Assembly: GCF_900114135.1 (NCBI RefSeq) | Contig: NZ_FORY01000013.1 | Span: 1 to 64,000, forward strand | Length of the DNA: 64,000 bases | Reading direction: 5' to 3' | Source of the DNA: Celeribacter halophilus | GTDB taxonomy: Bacteria; Pseudomonadota; Alphaproteobacteria; Rhodobacterales; Rhodobacteraceae | Shown here: positions 35,963 to 45,595 of the stretch, piece by piece | Layout: each line of letters starts with the position of its first letter | Position numbering within the stretch: position 1 is the stretch's first letter | Notes under the pieces: generated by a model | The model's database searches: none | What the model was told of the DNA's origin: nothing | What the model saw: the letters and a program-made list of their open reading frames with translations, nothing else | Position numbers and translations under genes: made by a program

Positions 35963-36718
35963 GTGGCGACTGAAGCACATGGTTCCGAGAGCAGCCTTGT
36001 TTTCCACCCGATGGACCAGTTCAAGGTCACGCCGCTCTTTGGCGACGGTCCGGTGCACTGGTACACGATCACCAATGTGACGCTCTGGATGGCGCTCGCC
36101 GTTGTCGGTGTGATCCTGCTTCTGGTTGTCGGTTCGCGCAGCCGTTCCATCGTGCCGACCAAGGGCCAGTCTGTTGCAGAGCTGACCTACGGTTTCGTTT
36201 ACAAGATGATCGAGGATGTGACCGGCAAGGATGCCGTGAAATACTTCCCCTATGTGATGACGTTGTTCATCTTCATCGTGTTCTCGAACATGCTGGGCCT
36301 TCTGCCGCTGTCCTTTACCACCACATCGCACATCGCGGTGACCGGTGTGCTGGCGCTTCTGGTGTTTGTCTTCGTGACGGTTCTGGGCTTTGTCAAAAAC
36401 GGCTCGAAATTCCTCGCCCTGTTCTGGGTCAGCTCCGCACCGATGGCCGTGCGTCCGCTTCTTGCCGTGATCGAGCTGATTTCCTACTTCGTGCGTCCGG
36501 TCAGCCACTCCATTCGTCTGGCGGGCAACATGATGGCCGGTCACGCCGTGATCAAGGTTTTCGCAGGGTTTGCTGCCATCGCGGCGATCTCTCCGGTGTC
36601 CATTCTGGCGATCACCGCCATGTATGGTCTCGAAATTCTCGTGGCCTTCATTCAGGCCTACGTCTTCACCATTCTGACCTGTGTCTATCTGAAAGACGCG
36701 CTGCATCCGGTCCACTAA
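35963..36718 (+). CDS. atpB: F0F1 ATP synthase subunit a
   Basis: 251 residues, five to six helices. The essential Arg lies in [17 protein letters not shown] at 35963 is chosen because GAGAGG is 8 nt upstream; an alternative TTG is at 35957. Forms the proton half-channels with the c ring. Confidence 0.95.
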   Translation: MATEAHGSESSLVFHPMDQFKVTPLFGDGPVHWYTITNVTLWMALAVVGVILLLVVGSRSRSIVPTKGQSVAELTYGFVYKMIEDVTGKDAVKYFPYVMTLFIFIVFSNMLGLLPLSFTTTSHIAVTGVLALLVFVFVTVLGFVKNGSKFLALFWVSSAPMAVRPLLAVIELISYFVRPVSHSIRLAGNMMAGHAVIKVFAGFAAIAAISPVSILAITAMYGLEILVAFIQAYVFTILTCVYLKDALHPVH

Positions 36719-36779
36719 GGCCCGCAGTAAACAGGTTCGAAATCCTATCCAGCCAATTCCAACGTAAGGAGATACCACA

Positions 36780-37016
36780 ATGGAAGGCAATATCGCAGAA
36801 CTCGGCAAATACATCGGTGTTGGTCTGACCGCTATCGGCATGGGCGGCGCAGCAATGGGTGTGGGCAACGTAGCAGGTAACTACCTCTCCGGCGCTCTTC
36901 GCAACCCGTCCGCCGCAGCTTCGCAAACCGCGACGCTCTTCATCGGCATGGCCTTCGCAGAAGCTCTGGGGATCTTCTCGTTCCTCGTCGCTCTGCTTCT
37001 GATGTTCGCCGTCTGA
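36780..37016 (+). CDS. atpE: F0F1 ATP synthase subunit c
   Basis: 78 residues, two-helix hairpin. The proton-carrying carboxylate is Glu in [10 protein letters not shown]; the loop is [14 protein letters not shown] upstream. No sodium-binding Gln-Glu pattern is apparent, so proton use is expected. Confidence 0.96.
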   Translation: MEGNIAELGKYIGVGLTAIGMGGAAMGVGNVAGNYLSGALRNPSAAASQTATLFIGMAFAEALGIFSFLVALLLMFAV

Positions 37017-37038
37017 TCCGACGCTCCATCCTTACGGC

Positions 37039-37065
37039 AGGGTGGGACTTCCATAGTCCCACCCT
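37039..37065 (+). promoter_or_regulatory. atpE-atpF' intercistronic hairpin
   Basis: AGGGTGGGACT (37039-37049) pairs perfectly with AGTCCCACCCT (37055-37065). Such stems after atpE stabilise the mRNA for the abundant c subunit. Confidence 0.75.
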
Positions 37066-37132
37066 CGCGTAACATCAGGAGTCTTGTTCTCCCGTCATTT
37101 CGGGGGATTTCGGTCAGAACCAGGAGGTTAAG

Positions 37133-37684
37133 ATGGCAACAGATACGCATGGGGCCGAAACCCACGCTGCAGATGCCGCACATGCTGCCGCTGAGGCAGG
37201 GATGCCGCAGCTGGACTTTGCGACATTCCCCAACCAGATTTTCTGGCTTCTCGTCACGCTTGTCGTGATCTATTTCGTGCTGTCCAAGATCGCACTGCCG
37301 CGCATCTCTTCGGTGCTCGCCGAGCGTTCCGGCACGATCATGAATGATATTTCCGCCGCCGAAGAGCTCAAGCTCAAGGCAAAAGAAGCGGAAGAGGCAT
37401 ATAACGCTGCTCTGGCAGAGGCGAAAGCCAAGGCCCAGCAGATCGCGGGCGAAGCCCGTGCGGCCATTCAGGCCGATCTTGACGCAGCGACCGCCAAGGC
37501 CGATGCCCAGATCGCCGCGAAAGCCGCTGAATCTGAAAAAGCGATTGCCGCAATCCGCGACGGTGCTATGGACAGCGTGAAAGACGTTGCCAAGGAAACC
37601 GCCAAGGAACTCGTCGCCGCCATGGGCAGCACTGCCGACGGTCGCACGATCAACGCGGCAGTCACCGCACGGTTGAAAGGTTAA
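37133..37684 (+). CDS. atpF': F0F1 ATP synthase subunit b'
   Basis: 183 residues. One N-terminal helix ([14 protein letters not shown], about 42-58) then a long alanine/glutamate/lysine coiled coil forming the peripheral stalk. Precedes a second, different b gene, the usual b'/b pair of alphaproteobacteria. Confidence 0.93.
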   Translation: MATDTHGAETHAADAAHAAAEAGMPQLDFATFPNQIFWLLVTLVVIYFVLSKIALPRISSVLAERSGTIMNDISAAEELKLKAKEAEEAYNAALAEAKAKAQQIAGEARAAIQADLDAATAKADAQIAAKAAESEKAIAAIRDGAMDSVKDVAKETAKELVAAMGSTADGRTINAAVTARLKG

Positions 37685-37688
37685 GGAC

Positions 37689-38246
37689 ATGAAAAAACTT
37701 TCCCTCCTTCTCGCTCTCACCGTCGCAAGCCCGGCCTTTGCCGCGTCCGGCCCGTTCTTTTCGCTCAAGAACACCAACTTCGTTGTGCTTCTGGGCTTTC
37801 TGGTCTTCGTCGGTATCCTGATCTGGAAAAAAGTTCCGGCGATGATCGGCGGTATGCTGGACCAGCGTGCCGAAGGCATCAAAGCCGAACTGGACGAAGC
37901 CCGCACCCTGCGTGAAGAGGCCCAGTCGATCCTCGCATCCTACGAGCGCAAACAGCGCGAAGTGCAGGAACAGGCTGACGCGATCGTGGCTCAGGCGAAG
38001 AAAGATTCCGAAGCCGCCGCTGCGAAAGCGAAAGAGGATCTGAAATCCTCCATCGCCCGTCGCCTTGCTGCCGCCGAAGAGCAAATCGAGGCTGCTGAAG
38101 CTGCCGCCATCCGCGAAGTGCGTGACACGGCTGTGAACGTGGCCATCGCGGCGGCATCCGACGTGATCGCGAAGAAAATGTCTGCGGCGGAAGCCAACGA
38201 CCTGATCGACAACGCGATTGCCGATGTGAGCGCCAAGCTGCACTAA
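37689..38246 (+). CDS. atpF: F0F1 ATP synthase subunit b
   Basis: 185 residues. Signal-like N-terminus (to A-F-A-A-S about 20), a membrane helix ([17 protein letters not shown], about 30-46), then the coiled-coil stalk. The remaining F1 genes atpHAGDC are not in the window, as expected for this group. Confidence 0.93.
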   Translation: MKKLSLLLALTVASPAFAASGPFFSLKNTNFVVLLGFLVFVGILIWKKVPAMIGGMLDQRAEGIKAELDEARTLREEAQSILASYERKQREVQEQADAIVAQAKKDSEAAAAKAKEDLKSSIARRLAAAEEQIEAAEAAAIREVRDTAVNVAIAAASDVIAKKMSAAEANDLIDNAIADVSAKLH

Positions 38247-38291
38247 CACGTTCTGATCTTCTGACCGGATCGGATCGCCCCTGAACAAGAC

Positions 38292-38321
38292 AAGCCCCGC
38301 CCTTTCCGGCGGGGCTTTTTT
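38292..38321 (+). terminator. Rho-independent terminator of the F0 operon
   Basis: AAGCCCCGCC pairs with GGCGGGGCTT and is followed by TTTTTAT, 45 nt after the atpF stop. Confidence 0.92.
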
Positions 38322-38346
38322 ATAGCCAATTATCAGGGGTAAGTGA

Positions 38347-39117
38347 CTAGCCGCGTGCCTGTTCGTGTTTGAACCTGAGTTTGGCGACTTCTTCGTTGTG
38401 CTCGAATTTCTGCTGGTCCAGCAAAGCCTCCTCGACATAATCGAGATGCCGCGTGACAGCGGCGCGGGCGGCCTCCGGATCACGGGTCTGGAGGGCATCG
38501 TTGATCGCCCTGTGCTGGTCCAGAAGCTGCGCGCGGTTGGTGCGCTGTTTGAACATCACGGAGCGGTTGTAGAACACCCCTTCACGCAAGAGATCGAACA
38601 TCGAACGCATCATGTGCAGCATGATCACATTATGCGAGGCCTCGATGATCGAGAGGTGGAATTCCGCGTCAAGTCGGGCCTCCTCCGTGGGATTGCGCTT
38701 GGGGTGGGCGGCTTCCATCTTTTCGAAAATCGTCTGGATGACCTTCAGATCGGTATCCGAGGCCATCCGCGCCGCACGCTCTGCTGCCAGCCCCTCCATA
38801 TCACGGCGAAAGGCGATATAGTCGAACACCGCCTCGTTATGCGCCCCGAAGAGCCGAACAAGCGCCGGAGAGAAGGCGGACCCCAGAACATCGGCTACGA
38901 AGATGCCAGCGCTCGCACGGGTCTCCAGAAGTCCCTTTTCCGTCAGATCTGCCACGGCCTCGCGCACAGAGGGGCGCGACACACCCAGCCGTTCGGAGAG
39001 GTCGCGCTCGGAGGGGAGCCGCTCTCCTGGCCGTAAAATTCCGCGCAGAATAAGAAGCTCGATCTGTTTTGCGACAGAGGAACTGAGTTTTTCGGCGTTG
39101 ATTTTCTGAAATGGCAT
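38347..39117 (-). CDS. FadR-subfamily GntR transcriptional regulator
   Basis: 256 residues. Winged HTH (I-L-R-P-G-E-R-L-P-S-E-R-D-L-S-E-R-L-G-V-S-R-P-S-V-R-E-A, about 28-55) and C-terminal FCD domain with the metal-binding Asp/His pattern (E-A-R-L-D-A-E-F-H-L-S-I-I and H-R-A-I). The FCD group includes GlcC, LldR and PdhR. An inverted repeat at 39135-39157 before its start recurs before glcD, pointing to a carboxylate/glycolate sensor. Confidence 0.88.
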   Translation of the reverse strand: MPFQKINAEKLSSSVAKQIELLILRGILRPGERLPSERDLSERLGVSRPSVREAVADLTEKGLLETRASAGIFVADVLGSAFSPALVRLFGAHNEAVFDYIAFRRDMEGLAAERAARMASDTDLKVIQTIFEKMEAAHPKRNPTEEARLDAEFHLSIIEASHNVIMLHMMRSMFDLLREGVFYNRSVMFKQRTNRAQLLDQHRAINDALQTRDPEAARAAVTRHLDYVEEALLDQQKFEHNEEVAKLRFKHEQARG

Positions 39118-39134
39118 AGCAACCCCTGAATTTG

Positions 39135-39157
39135 ATTGGTCAAGTTATATGACCATC
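39135..39157. promoter_or_regulatory. Putative FadR-family operator, site 1
   Basis: ATTGGT (39135-39140), 11 bp, ACCATC (39152-39157); TGGTC/GACCA is the perfect core. It lies 18-40 bp upstream of the regulator start, fitting autoregulation. A site with the same half-site spacing is at 62535-62557. Confidence 0.5.
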
Positions 39158-39171
39158 ATCGCGGTGGAGCT

Positions 39172-39207
39172 ATGAAAAAAGGCCGGAACATTGTCCGGCC
39201 TTTTGAA
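39172..39207. terminator. Bidirectional-looking terminator, mainly for the OmpA-family gene
   Basis: AAAAGGCCGGA and TCCGGCCTTTT form a long stem around CATTGT; on the minus strand it ends in TTTTTT. It lies just past the stop of the OmpA-family gene. Confidence 0.85.
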
Positions 39208-39223
39208 TGGTCTGAAACGCGGA

Positions 39224-39874
39224 TCAGGCCGAAGTCGGCGTGATGATGATTTCGACGCGACGGTTCTGGGCGCGGCCCTCTGCGGTCAGGTTGGTGGCGA
39301 CCGGTTGATCCTCGCCACGGCCAAAGGCGTGAACGCGACCTGTGGAGACGCCATTGGCGGTCAGGATGGTCGCAACAGCCGAGGCGCGGCGGGTGGAGAG
39401 CTCCTGGTTATAAGAGGCGCTGCCGGTGTTGTCGGTGTGGCCGATGACTTGCACGGTGGTGTTCGGATAGTCCTGCAAGTTGTAGGCCAGCGTGCGCAGA
39501 TCGGATTGCAGCGAAGGCACGACCACGGCGCTGTCCGTGGCGAACAGGATGTCTTGCGGCATGGTCACGATCAGTTGCGAACCGGTGTTGACGATTTGCA
39601 CGTCGTCATTGCCGAGGTCCTGACGCAGATCGGCGGCCTGTTTGTCAAGCTGCTGGCCGATTGCGCCGCCCACAGCCCCGCCAATCATCGCGCCCACGGC
39701 GACTTTGGCGAGTTTGTCATTGCTGCCGGATGTGGCCGCGGCAGTGATCCCGCCCAGAGCGGCACCGAGTGCGACGCCTTGAGTGGTTTTGGAATTGGTG
39801 TCGTAAGTGTCCATACAGGCGCTCAGTCCGAAAGATGCGACCAGCGGGATGGCGATATATAGCGGGGATTTCAT
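39224..39874 (-). CDS. OmpA-family lipoprotein (YiaD-like)
   Basis: 216 residues. Lipoprotein signal with lipobox L-S-A-C (Cys about residue 20), a glycine-zipper segment (G-A-M-I-G-G-A-V-G-G-A-I-G), then the peptidoglycan-binding OmpA C domain with V-I-G-H-T-D-N-T-G-S-A-S-Y-N-Q-E-L-S-T-R-R-A. Anchored in the outer membrane and tethered to the cell wall. Start 39874 has AAGGAGG upstream. Confidence 0.92.
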   Translation of the reverse strand: MKSPLYIAIPLVASFGLSACMDTYDTNSKTTQGVALGAALGGITAAATSGSNDKLAKVAVGAMIGGAVGGAIGQQLDKQAADLRQDLGNDDVQIVNTGSQLIVTMPQDILFATDSAVVVPSLQSDLRTLAYNLQDYPNTTVQVIGHTDNTGSASYNQELSTRRASAVATILTANGVSTGRVHAFGRGEDQPVATNLTAEGRAQNRRVEIIITPTSA

Positions 39875-39978
39875 TTGGATCCTCCTTGAAAAACTGCTCT
39901 TGACGCCGGTTTTACCGTTCTCTGACGCCACTCGCACGATGGATTTGCGGTGTTCACGAAAATGTGGCGGGTTTTCGC

Positions 39979-40875
39979 TCAGTTGTGTTGTTCTTCTGCC
40001 TGTGCGGTTTCATAGGCCAGCAGGGCGCGTTTGACGGGTAGGCCCCAATGGTAGCCGCCCAAGGCCCCCGTTTTGCGCAGCACACGGTGGCAGGGGATCA
40101 GCCAACTAACCGGATTGCGCCCGACCGCAGTGCCCACGGCGCGCACAGCTTTGGGGCTGCCGATGCGGCGGGCGATGTCGGAATAGGTGGTGACCTGCCC
40201 TGACGGAATGGCGAGAAGCGCCTCCCAGACCTTGATCTGGAACGGGGCACCCAAGAGGTGCAGCTTCATCTCGCCGCCGCCAATCGCGGCCTCGACATAG
40301 GGGCGGACCTGTTCGGGCGCGTGGACAAATTCGGCTTTGGGCCAGCGGCTTGCGAGATCGTCATAGGCGGCCTGTGTGCTACATTCGGAGGCAAAGGCCA
40401 TTGCGCAAAGCCCGCGTGGTGTGGCCATAGCGAGGCTCGGGCCGAAGGGCGTGTCGAACCAGCCGTAGGAGATCGACAGCCCGTCGCCTTTGCGGGCGTA
40501 TTCGCCGGGGGTCATGGCCTCCCAGCGCACAAAGAGATCATGCAGCCGCCCCGTGCCGGACAGGCCCGTGGCTTCGGTCGTGTCGAGCAGCGTGTGGTTC
40601 TCGGCAATCAGCGCCTTGGCATGGCCGAGGGTCAGATATTGCTGGAAACGTTTCGGGGAGACACCGGCCCATTGGCTGAAGGTCTTTTGCAAATGGAAGG
40701 GCGACATGCCCAGTTCTTCGGCCAGCGCATCCAGAGGCAGGGGCAGGGCAGCCTTGTCGAGAATCTCGATGGCGCGGCGGATCACCTGATAATGGTAGCG
40801 GTCTTCGCACAGTTCCGGAGACGCGGCAGGAAGCGTGTCTTGGGATTGCGCAGAGGATGGCACGGGGTTTGGCAC
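39979..40875 (-). CDS. Ada-like AraC regulator / methylated-DNA-protein-cysteine methyltransferase
   Basis: About 298 residues. N-terminal AraC HTH (L-A-E-E-L-G-M-S-P-F-H-L-Q-K-T-F-S-Q-W) and C-terminal alkyltransferase with the active Cys in N-P-V-S-W-L-I-P-C-H-R-V and a G-T-A-V-G-R-N motif. The zinc-cysteine phosphotriester domain of full Ada is absent. GTG 40875 (CGGAGC upstream) is preferred; the frame is open to ATG 40956. Repairs O6-methylguanine and may regulate its own expression. Confidence 0.85.
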   Translation of the reverse strand: MPNPVPSSAQSQDTLPAASPELCEDRYHYQVIRRAIEILDKAALPLPLDALAEELGMSPFHLQKTFSQWAGVSPKRFQQYLTLGHAKALIAENHTLLDTTEATGLSGTGRLHDLFVRWEAMTPGEYARKGDGLSISYGWFDTPFGPSLAMATPRGLCAMAFASECSTQAAYDDLASRWPKAEFVHAPEQVRPYVEAAIGGGEMKLHLLGAPFQIKVWEALLAIPSGQVTTYSDIARRIGSPKAVRAVGTAVGRNPVSWLIPCHRVLRKTGALGGYHWGLPVKRALLAYETAQAEEQHN

Positions 40876-41058
40876 AGGCTTGCTCCGGTGAAACGAGGGT
40901 GGTCGGGAAAAGCCTAGCCGTTGCGGCGGGGTTTGCCGACCCGAAACTTGCGCCAAATCCCCATGCCCGCGCTCCTTGCGGGTTTTGATCCGGTTCCGTG
41001 GCGGCCATTGCCATCAAACGGCTTGCCCAGACCGTTCTGACAAGGCATTAGACGCCCC

Positions 41059-41706
41059 ATGGTCCAGCAACTCGATTACCAAACGATCCGCGAGATATTC
41101 ACCCGTTTTCAGGCGGCAGAGCCCGAGCCCAAAGGGGAGCTCGAGCATACGAACGCCTATACCCTGCTCGTGGCGGTGGCTCTGTCCGCGCAAGCGACGG
41201 ATAAAGGGGTGAACAAAGCCACCAAAGAGCTGTTCAAAATCGCCGACACGCCGCAGAAGATGCTTGATCTGGGCGAAGAGGGTTTGATCGAACATATCAA
41301 AACCATCGGGCTGTATCGCAACAAGGCGAAAAACGTCATCAAGATGAGCCGGATCCTCGTTGAGGACTACGGCGGCGAAGTGCCCTCGTCGCGCGCCGCT
41401 CTGGAAAGCCTTCCGGGCGTTGGCCGCAAAACCGCCAATGTGGTGCTCAATATGTGGTGGCATGTGCCGACACAGGCCGTAGACACCCATATCTTCCGCT
41501 TCGGCAACCGTTCCGGCGTAGCCGTGGGCAAGGATGTCGTCGCGGTTGAACGCGCCATCGAAGACAATATCCCCGCCGAATTCCAACAACACGCGCATCA
41601 CTGGATGATCCTGCACGGACGTTATGTCTGTAAGGCGCGTAAACCTTTGTGCAGCACGTGTCTGATCCGCGACCTCTGCATGTATGAGGAGAAAAATCTT
41701 GACTAA
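41059..41706 (+). CDS. nth: Endonuclease III
   Basis: 215 residues. DNA glycosylase/AP lyase for oxidised pyrimidines. Helix-hairpin-helix with catalytic Lys (L-P-G-V-G-R-K-T-A-N) and Asp (V-D-T-H-I-F-R), then the 4Fe-4S loop C-K-A-R-K-P-L-C-S-T-C-L-I-R-D-L-C. Overlaps the next gene by 8 nt. Confidence 0.96.
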   Translation: MVQQLDYQTIREIFTRFQAAEPEPKGELEHTNAYTLLVAVALSAQATDKGVNKATKELFKIADTPQKMLDLGEEGLIEHIKTIGLYRNKAKNVIKMSRILVEDYGGEVPSSRAALESLPGVGRKTANVVLNMWWHVPTQAVDTHIFRFGNRSGVAVGKDVVAVERAIEDNIPAEFQQHAHHWMILHGRYVCKARKPLCSTCLIRDLCMYEEKNLD

Positions 41707-42685
41707 AACCTATCAGGTTGTCGGCATCGGCAACGCAATCGTCGATGTGATTACGCAGGCGGATGACAGTTTCCTCGAACTCATGGGGATCGAGAAAGGC
41801 ATCATGCAACTGGTGGAGCGCGAGCGCGGCGAATTGCTCTACAGTTCCATGACCAACCGCGTGCAGACGCCGGGCGGCTCTGTGGCCAATACGCTGGCAG
41901 GGCTTGGCGGGCTGGGGCTGAAAACCGGCTTTATCGGGCGCGTCCACGACGATGCGCTGGGGCGGTTCTACGCCGCCGAGATGGAATCCGACGGCACCGC
42001 CTTCGTCAACAGCCCCGTGCCGGGCGGAGAGCTACCCACCTCGCGCTCGATGATCTTCGTCTCGCCGGACGGGGAGCGCTCGATGAACACCTATCTGGGC
42101 ATCTCCTCCGAGATCTCCGCCGATGATGTCGCTCAATCTGTGGCCGCCGATACGGAAATCATGTTCCTCGAAGGCTACCTCTACGACAAACCCCAAGGCA
42201 AACATGCGTTCAATCAGGCCGCGAAACTGACCAAAGCCGCAGGCGGCAAGGTCGGTATCTCGCTCTCCGATCCGTTCTGTGTGGATCGCCACCGCGACGA
42301 CTTCCGCAAATTCGTCAAAGAGCTGGATTTCGTGATCGGCAACGAACACGAATGGGAAAGCCTCTACCAGAGCGACCTGTCTACCGCTCTGGAAACCGCT
42401 GCCTCCGAATCCGGCCTTGTGGTCTGCACGCGCTCGGGCTCGGATGTGGTGCTGGTGCAGGGTGAGGAAGAAGCGGTGGTGCCGGTCAAACGGGTGCAGC
42501 CTGTGGACACCACCGGCGCAGGCGACCAGTTCGCGGCAGGCTTTCTTTACGGCTACGCGACGGGGCAGAGTCTCGCGGCCTGTGGCCGGATGGGCTGTAT
42601 CGCTGCAGGTGAGGTGATCTCCCACATCGGGCCACGGCCCGAAACGGATATGAAACAGCTTTTCCGCAAAGAAGGGCTGATCTGA
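41699..42685 (+). CDS. PfkB-family sugar/nucleoside kinase (adenosine kinase-like)
   Basis: 328 residues. PfkB fold with N-terminal G-I-G-N-A-I-V-D-V, P-G-G-S-V-A-N-T-L-A-G-L near 59-70, and the catalytic D-T-T-G-A-G-D-Q-F-A-A-G-F near 271-283. TTG start at 41699 is favoured by GAGGAG 8 nt upstream; the ATG at 41684 overlaps that ribosome site. The start is inside nth, so translation is coupled. Substrate likely adenosine or a related nucleoside, by family. Confidence 0.85.
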   Translation: MTKTYQVVGIGNAIVDVITQADDSFLELMGIEKGIMQLVERERGELLYSSMTNRVQTPGGSVANTLAGLGGLGLKTGFIGRVHDDALGRFYAAEMESDGTAFVNSPVPGGELPTSRSMIFVSPDGERSMNTYLGISSEISADDVAQSVAADTEIMFLEGYLYDKPQGKHAFNQAAKLTKAAGGKVGISLSDPFCVDRHRDDFRKFVKELDFVIGNEHEWESLYQSDLSTALETAASESGLVVCTRSGSDVVLVQGEEEAVVPVKRVQPVDTTGAGDQFAAGFLYGYATGQSLAACGRMGCIAAGEVISHIGPRPETDMKQLFRKEGLI

Positions 42686-42692
42686 TTTCGGC

Positions 42693-42714
42693 TTTCTGAT
42701 GGTTTTAAATACTC
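42693..42714 (+). repeat. TTTCTGATGGT/AAATACTC intergenic repeat, copy 2
   Basis: Begins 8 nt after the kinase stop. AAATACTC at its end and GAGTATTT at 42750-42757 flank the terminator hairpin as an inverted pair. Confidence 0.6.
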
Positions 42715-42715
42715 G

Positions 42716-42750
42716 GACGGCGCGGGAATTTCCCGCGCCGTTTTCTTTTG
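42716..42750 (+). terminator. Rho-independent terminator after the kinase gene
   Basis: CGGCGCGGGA pairs perfectly with TCCCGCGCCG around ATT, followed by TTTTCTTTT. Confidence 0.92.
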
Positions 42751-42787
42751 AGTATTTCCGGCAGCAAAGGAGACGCCACGCAAGGCG

Positions 42788-45595
42788 CTAGTGCGCTTCG
42801 GCCCAGTTGTCGCCAATGCCCGCGTCCACTTCGATGGGGACATCGAGCTTCACTGCCGGATCGGAGGCGGTTTCCATCACGTCCTTGACCACTTCGATCA
42901 CCTGATCGCAGGCATCCTCATCTACCTCGAAGATCAATTCGTCATGCACCTGCAACAGCATGGTGGCGGGGAGGTCTTTGATCGCTTCGGGCATACGGAT
43001 CATGGCGCGGCGGATGATGTCGGCGGCGGAGCCCTGAATCGGGGCGTTGATCGCTTGACGCTTGGCAAAGCCCGCCTGCGGCCCTTTGGCGCCGATTTCC
43101 GGTGTGTGGATTTTGCGCCCGAACAGGGTCTCGACATATTTATGCTCTTTGGCGAAGGCGACCGTGTCATCCATATAGGTGCGGATGCCGGGGAAGCGTT
43201 CGAAATAGCGGTCGATAAAGCCCTGTGCCTCCTTGCGCGGGATGCGCAGGTTGCGGGCGAGGCCGAAGCCGGAGATGCCGTAGATCACGCCGAAGTTGAT
43301 GGCCTTGGCCTGACGGCGCACCATCGGGTCCATGCCTTCGATCGGGACATTGAACATCTCGGAAGCGGTCATGGCGTGAATGTCCAGCCCGTCGCGGAAG
43401 GCCTGTTTGAGGCTTTCGATATTTGCGACATGGGCGAGGATGCGCAGCTCGATCTGGGAATAGTCGAGCGAGATCAGCTTTTTGCCTTTTGGCGCGATAA
43501 AGGCCTCGCGAATGCGGCGGCCCTCTTCCGAACGCACGGGGATGTTTTGTAGGTTCGGATCGGACGAGGCCAGACGCCCAGTCACGGCACCGGTTTGCAC
43601 ATAGGATGTATGCACGCGGCCTGTTTCGGGGTGGATGAAGGTCTGAAGCGCGTCCGTATAGGTCGATTTGAGTTTCGACAGTTGCCGCCAGTCCAGAACG
43701 CGTGCGGGCAGGTCGTGTTCGGTGGCGAGGTCTTCAAGCACATCGGCAGGGGTGGAATATTTGCCGGTCTTGCCCTTCTTGCCGCCCTCAAGCCCCATTT
43801 TCTCGAACAGGATTTCGCCAAGCTGCGCGGGGCTGCCGACGTTGAAACTTTCGCCGGCCAGCTCGTGAATCTCGGCTTCCAGTCCTGCCATTTTCTGGGC
43901 AAAGGCATTGGACATGCGCGAGAGCACATCGCGGTCCACGAGGATGCCGGCCATTTCCATCTGTGCCAGCACGGGTGAGAGCGGGCGCTCCAGCGTTTCA
44001 TAGACCGTGGTGACTTTCTCCGCGTGAAGTCGCGGTTTGAGCACTTGCCACAGCCGCAGGGTGATGTCGGCGTCTTCGGCGGCATATTCGACGGCTTTTC
44101 CGATCTCGACCTTGTCAAAGGTGATCGCGGATTTGCCGCTGCCCAGAAGCTCTTTGGTCGGGATCGGTGTGTGGTTCAGGTAGCGTTCCGAAAGCGCATC
44201 CATGCCGTGATTGTGGATACCTGCGTTGAGCGCATAGGACAGCAGCATCGTGTCGTCATAGGGCGCGACGCGGACGCCGTGGCGGGCAAAAATCTTGGCG
44301 TCATATTTCATGTTCTGGCCGATCTTGAGAATGCTCTCATCCTCAAGCATCGGTTTGAGCGCATCGAGCACCATGTTCTTTGACAGTTGCCCGTCCACAA
44401 GGTTCGAGCCGCCAAAGAGATCGTCCTCGCCCAGCGTGTGACCGACGGGGATATAGCATGCCTCGCCCGGCTCGACGCAAAGCGACACGCCGACCAGATC
44501 GGCCTGCATCTCGTCAAGGCCCGTGGTCTCTGTGTCCACGGCGACATAGCCACGCGCATAGATGGCGTCGATCCACCGCTCCAGCGCGCCCATCGTGGTG
44601 ACTTTTTCGTAAGACGCGGTGTCAAAGGGCTTGGTCTCGGGCGCGGCGGGCGCATCCGGTGAGGATGCGGCAGAAGGAGCAGGGGCGTCGGGAATGGCCG
44701 GTGCCTCGACGTTGAACTTTTCGGCGACACGTTTGACAATGGTGCGGAATTCCATCTCGGAGAGGAAGGCCAGCAGTTTCTCTGTGTCCGGTTCCTTGAC
44801 CTCAAGGCTGTCGAGGGTGAAATCCAGTTCCATGTCGCAGTCCAGCTTGACCAGATCGCGGGAGATGCGGATCAGCTCGGCATTCTCGATCAGGGTCTGG
44901 CGGCGTTTGGGTTGTTTGATCTCTTCGGCCCGCGCCAGAAGCGTTTCGAGATCGCCGTATTCGTTGATCAGAAGGGCGGCGGTCTTGATCCCGATGCCGG
45001 GTGCGCCGGGGACGTTATCGACCGAGTCGCCCGCAAGCGCCTGCACATCGACGACGCGCTCCGGTCCGACGCCGAATTTCTCCTCGACCCCTTCGCGGTC
45101 GATGCGTTTGTTCTTCATTGGATCGAGCATCTCGACCCCGCCACCGACAAGCTGCATCAGATCCTTGTCCGAGGAAATGATCGTCACGCGCCCGCCTGCA
45201 TCACGCGCCTGATGGGACAAGGTGCCGATGATGTCGTCGGCCTCGAACCCTTCGATCTCGATACAGGCGACGTTGAAGGCGCGGGTGGCCGCGCGCGTCA
45301 GCGGGAACTGCGGCACGAGGTCTTCGGGCGCGGGCGGGCGGTTGGCCTTGTAGGCGGAATAGAGATTGTTGCGGAAGGTCTTGCCGGAATAGTCGAAAAT
45401 CACCGCGGCGTGAGTCGGAGCATCGGCGCCGGTGTTGGCCTCGATATAGCGGTAGAGCATGTTGCAAAACCCGCTGACCGCCCCGATCGGCAGCCCGTCC
45501 GATTTGCGGGTGAGCGGCGGAAGCGCGTGGTAGGCGCGGAAAATAAAGGCCGATCCGTCGATGAGGTGAAGGTGGCTGCCTTTTCCGAATGTCAT
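42788..45595 (-). CDS. polA: DNA polymerase I
   Basis: 935 residues, full length. N-terminal 5'-3' exonuclease (S-S-D-K-D-L-M-Q-L-V, G-D-S-V-D-N-V-P-G-A-P-G-I-G), active-looking 3'-5' exonuclease with V-D-T-E-T-T-G-L near residue 350, and a family A polymerase domain with motif A (L-D-Y-S-Q-I-E-L-R), O-helix (R-R-Q-A-K-A-I-N-F-G-V-I-Y-G) and motif C (V-H-D-E-L). Acts in Okazaki fragment maturation and repair. Confidence 0.97.
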   Translation of the reverse strand: MTFGKGSHLHLIDGSAFIFRAYHALPPLTRKSDGLPIGAVSGFCNMLYRYIEANTGADAPTHAAVIFDYSGKTFRNNLYSAYKANRPPAPEDLVPQFPLTRAATRAFNVACIEIEGFEADDIIGTLSHQARDAGGRVTIISSDKDLMQLVGGGVEMLDPMKNKRIDREGVEEKFGVGPERVVDVQALAGDSVDNVPGAPGIGIKTAALLINEYGDLETLLARAEEIKQPKRRQTLIENAELIRISRDLVKLDCDMELDFTLDSLEVKEPDTEKLLAFLSEMEFRTIVKRVAEKFNVEAPAIPDAPAPSAASSPDAPAAPETKPFDTASYEKVTTMGALERWIDAIYARGYVAVDTETTGLDEMQADLVGVSLCVEPGEACYIPVGHTLGEDDLFGGSNLVDGQLSKNMVLDALKPMLEDESILKIGQNMKYDAKIFARHGVRVAPYDDTMLLSYALNAGIHNHGMDALSERYLNHTPIPTKELLGSGKSAITFDKVEIGKAVEYAAEDADITLRLWQVLKPRLHAEKVTTVYETLERPLSPVLAQMEMAGILVDRDVLSRMSNAFAQKMAGLEAEIHELAGESFNVGSPAQLGEILFEKMGLEGGKKGKTGKYSTPADVLEDLATEHDLPARVLDWRQLSKLKSTYTDALQTFIHPETGRVHTSYVQTGAVTGRLASSDPNLQNIPVRSEEGRRIREAFIAPKGKKLISLDYSQIELRILAHVANIESLKQAFRDGLDIHAMTASEMFNVPIEGMDPMVRRQAKAINFGVIYGISGFGLARNLRIPRKEAQGFIDRYFERFPGIRTYMDDTVAFAKEHKYVETLFGRKIHTPEIGAKGPQAGFAKRQAINAPIQGSAADIIRRAMIRMPEAIKDLPATMLLQVHDELIFEVDEDACDQVIEVVKDVMETASDPAVKLDVPIEVDAGIGDNWAEAH

